Source: JAKEHA01 sp035687255 (GTDB taxonomy: Bacteria; Krumholzibacteriota; Krumholzibacteriia; WVZY01; JAKEHA01). From it: 15,576 nucleotides of DNA. Below the pieces are notes generated by a model. It had not been told where the DNA came from and did no database searches. It worked only from the letters and a program-made list of their open reading frames with translations. A program made the position numbers and the translations under genes. Position 1 is the first letter of the stretch. Every line of letters begins with the position of its first letter. The stretch covers positions 1 to 15,576 of the forward strand of contig DASRYI010000033.1 of the NCBI GenBank assembly GCA_035687255.1, given 5' to 3'. Shown in pieces: positions 15,222 through 15,576 of this stretch.

Positions 15222-15548
15222 ATGACGGTCGGTGGGCGCCTTGCTCAGTACGAAATCGTCGGGCTTCTCGGCAAGGGCGGCATGGGCGAGGTCTATCGCG
15301 CCCGTGACACCCGGCTGGGGCGCGACGTCGCCATCAAGGTTCTCCCCGAGGACGTCGCGAAAGATCCCGAGCGCCTGGCGCGATTCGAGCGCGAGGCCAA
15401 GGTGCTGGCCTCACTCAATCACCCCAACATCGCGGCGCTGTACGGATTGGAAGAAACCGGCGGCCACGTGTTCCTCGTCATGGAACTCGCCGAAGACGAG
15501 GACCTCAGTCAGCGACGGAAACCGGGCCCGCTTTCAGCCGCTGACTGA
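15222..15548 (+). CDS. Serine/threonine protein kinase, N-terminal fragment ending in a fold-back
   Basis: The first ~109 codons of a Hanks-type kinase. They show YEIVGLLGKGGMGEVYRARD (glycine-rich loop), RDVAIKVLPED (catalytic Lys), ARFEREAKVLASLNHPNI (helix C Glu) and VFLVMELAEDEDLSQRRKPGPLSAAD (hinge and helix D). The catalytic HRD and DFG motifs are missing because the sequence turns into the inverted repeat at about 15539; the stop at 15546-15548 is made by that repeat. The true gene is presumably far longer, a multi-domain membrane kinase as usual in this type of genome. ATG 15222 is preferred, since MTVGGRLAQYEIV matches the family start; GTG 15201 is the alternative. The kinase identity is certain, but the 3' end should not be trusted. 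Confidence 0.85.
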   Translation: MTVGGRLAQYEIVGLLGKGGMGEVYRARDTRLGRDVAIKVLPEDVAKDPERLARFEREAKVLASLNHPNIAALYGLEETGGHVFLVMELAEDEDLSQRRKPGPLSAAD

Positions 15549-15576
15549 GGTCCTCGCCTTCGGCGAGTTCCATGAC
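15477..15576. repeat. 100-bp near-perfect palindrome at the window end
   Basis: Positions 15477-15514 and 15539-15576 are reverse complements over 38 nt with one mismatch (15496/15557). The 24-nt centre is itself largely palindromic around CGGGCCCG, so about 46 of 50 base pairs match. The left arm codes for the kinase hinge region. The right arm reaches the last base of the window, so the repeat may continue. This is most likely a fold-back or mis-join. Confidence 0.92.

Noticed and set aside
1..15576. CRISPR arrays, insertion sequences, tRNA or rRNA genes, phage or defence modules
   Set aside because: I looked for regularly spaced repeats, transposase-like proteins, cloverleaf-like segments and known defence domains and saw none. 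The CPBP protease alone is not evidence of a defence or bacteriocin system.

Overview
This is a GC-rich bacterial window (roughly 60% G+C by eye) with twelve protein-coding genes. Both ends cut through a gene, so it is probably a whole metagenome-type contig. Three traits point to a poorly cultured phylum of the FCB superphylum, such as Candidatus Eisenbacteria, Krumholzibacteriota or Latescibacterota. Two secreted proteins end in a FlgD-Ig-like/type IX-like C-terminal domain (PNPFNPET, GRRVRTL, W-x-GRDD, SGVYF). There is an Asp-box propeller protein. There is also a Ser/Thr kinase of the 'YEIVGLLGKGGMGEVYRARD' type. This placement is inference; no rRNA or tRNA gene was found.

Layout. Positions 1-3841 hold four minus-strand genes: a cut quinone-oxidoreductase-like MDR protein, a secreted Vps62-like protein, a dimethylarginine dimethylaminohydrolase (DDAH), and a small secreted protein with a Cys cluster. 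A divergent promoter region (about 3842-4025) leads into plus-strand genes: a Met-rich secreted protein with a very regular glycine zipper, then a 915-residue secreted Asp-box propeller/adhesin. A PadR regulator and a CPBP-family membrane protease follow, with an 8-nt overlap. Their upstream region is AT-rich and contains a 31-bp dyad, a likely operator.

The CPBP gene converges, with a 14-nt overlap, on a minus-strand block. In transcription order that block is an LMF1-like (DUF1222) membrane protein, a solitary amino-acid-type solute-binding protein and a PaaK/CapK-type adenylate-forming enzyme. The last two are preceded by near-identical promoter-like modules (TTGTTC, 17 bp, TAGGAT, inside a shared 13-mer), which suggests co-regulation. 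Divergent from the LMF1-like gene is a secreted M23 metallopeptidase with the same C-terminal domain as the propeller protein. The window closes with the first ~109 codons of a Ser/Thr kinase.

The most important quality point is the last 100 bases (15477-15576). They form a near-perfect palindrome that turns the kinase gene back on itself and supplies its stop codon. This looks like an assembly or amplification fold-back, or a join to a paralogous kinase copy, and not like a natural gene end.

The best candidates for unusual biology are the paired promoter modules joining the solute-binding protein and the CapK-like enzyme, the dyad ahead of padR-CPBP, and the GMxx plus glycine-zipper tail. 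I see no defence system, CRISPR array, insertion sequence or phage module. No stretch over 300 bases lacks a gene; the longest gaps (3842-4025, 7829-8007, 4941-5080, 13525-13661) are covered by regulatory entries.
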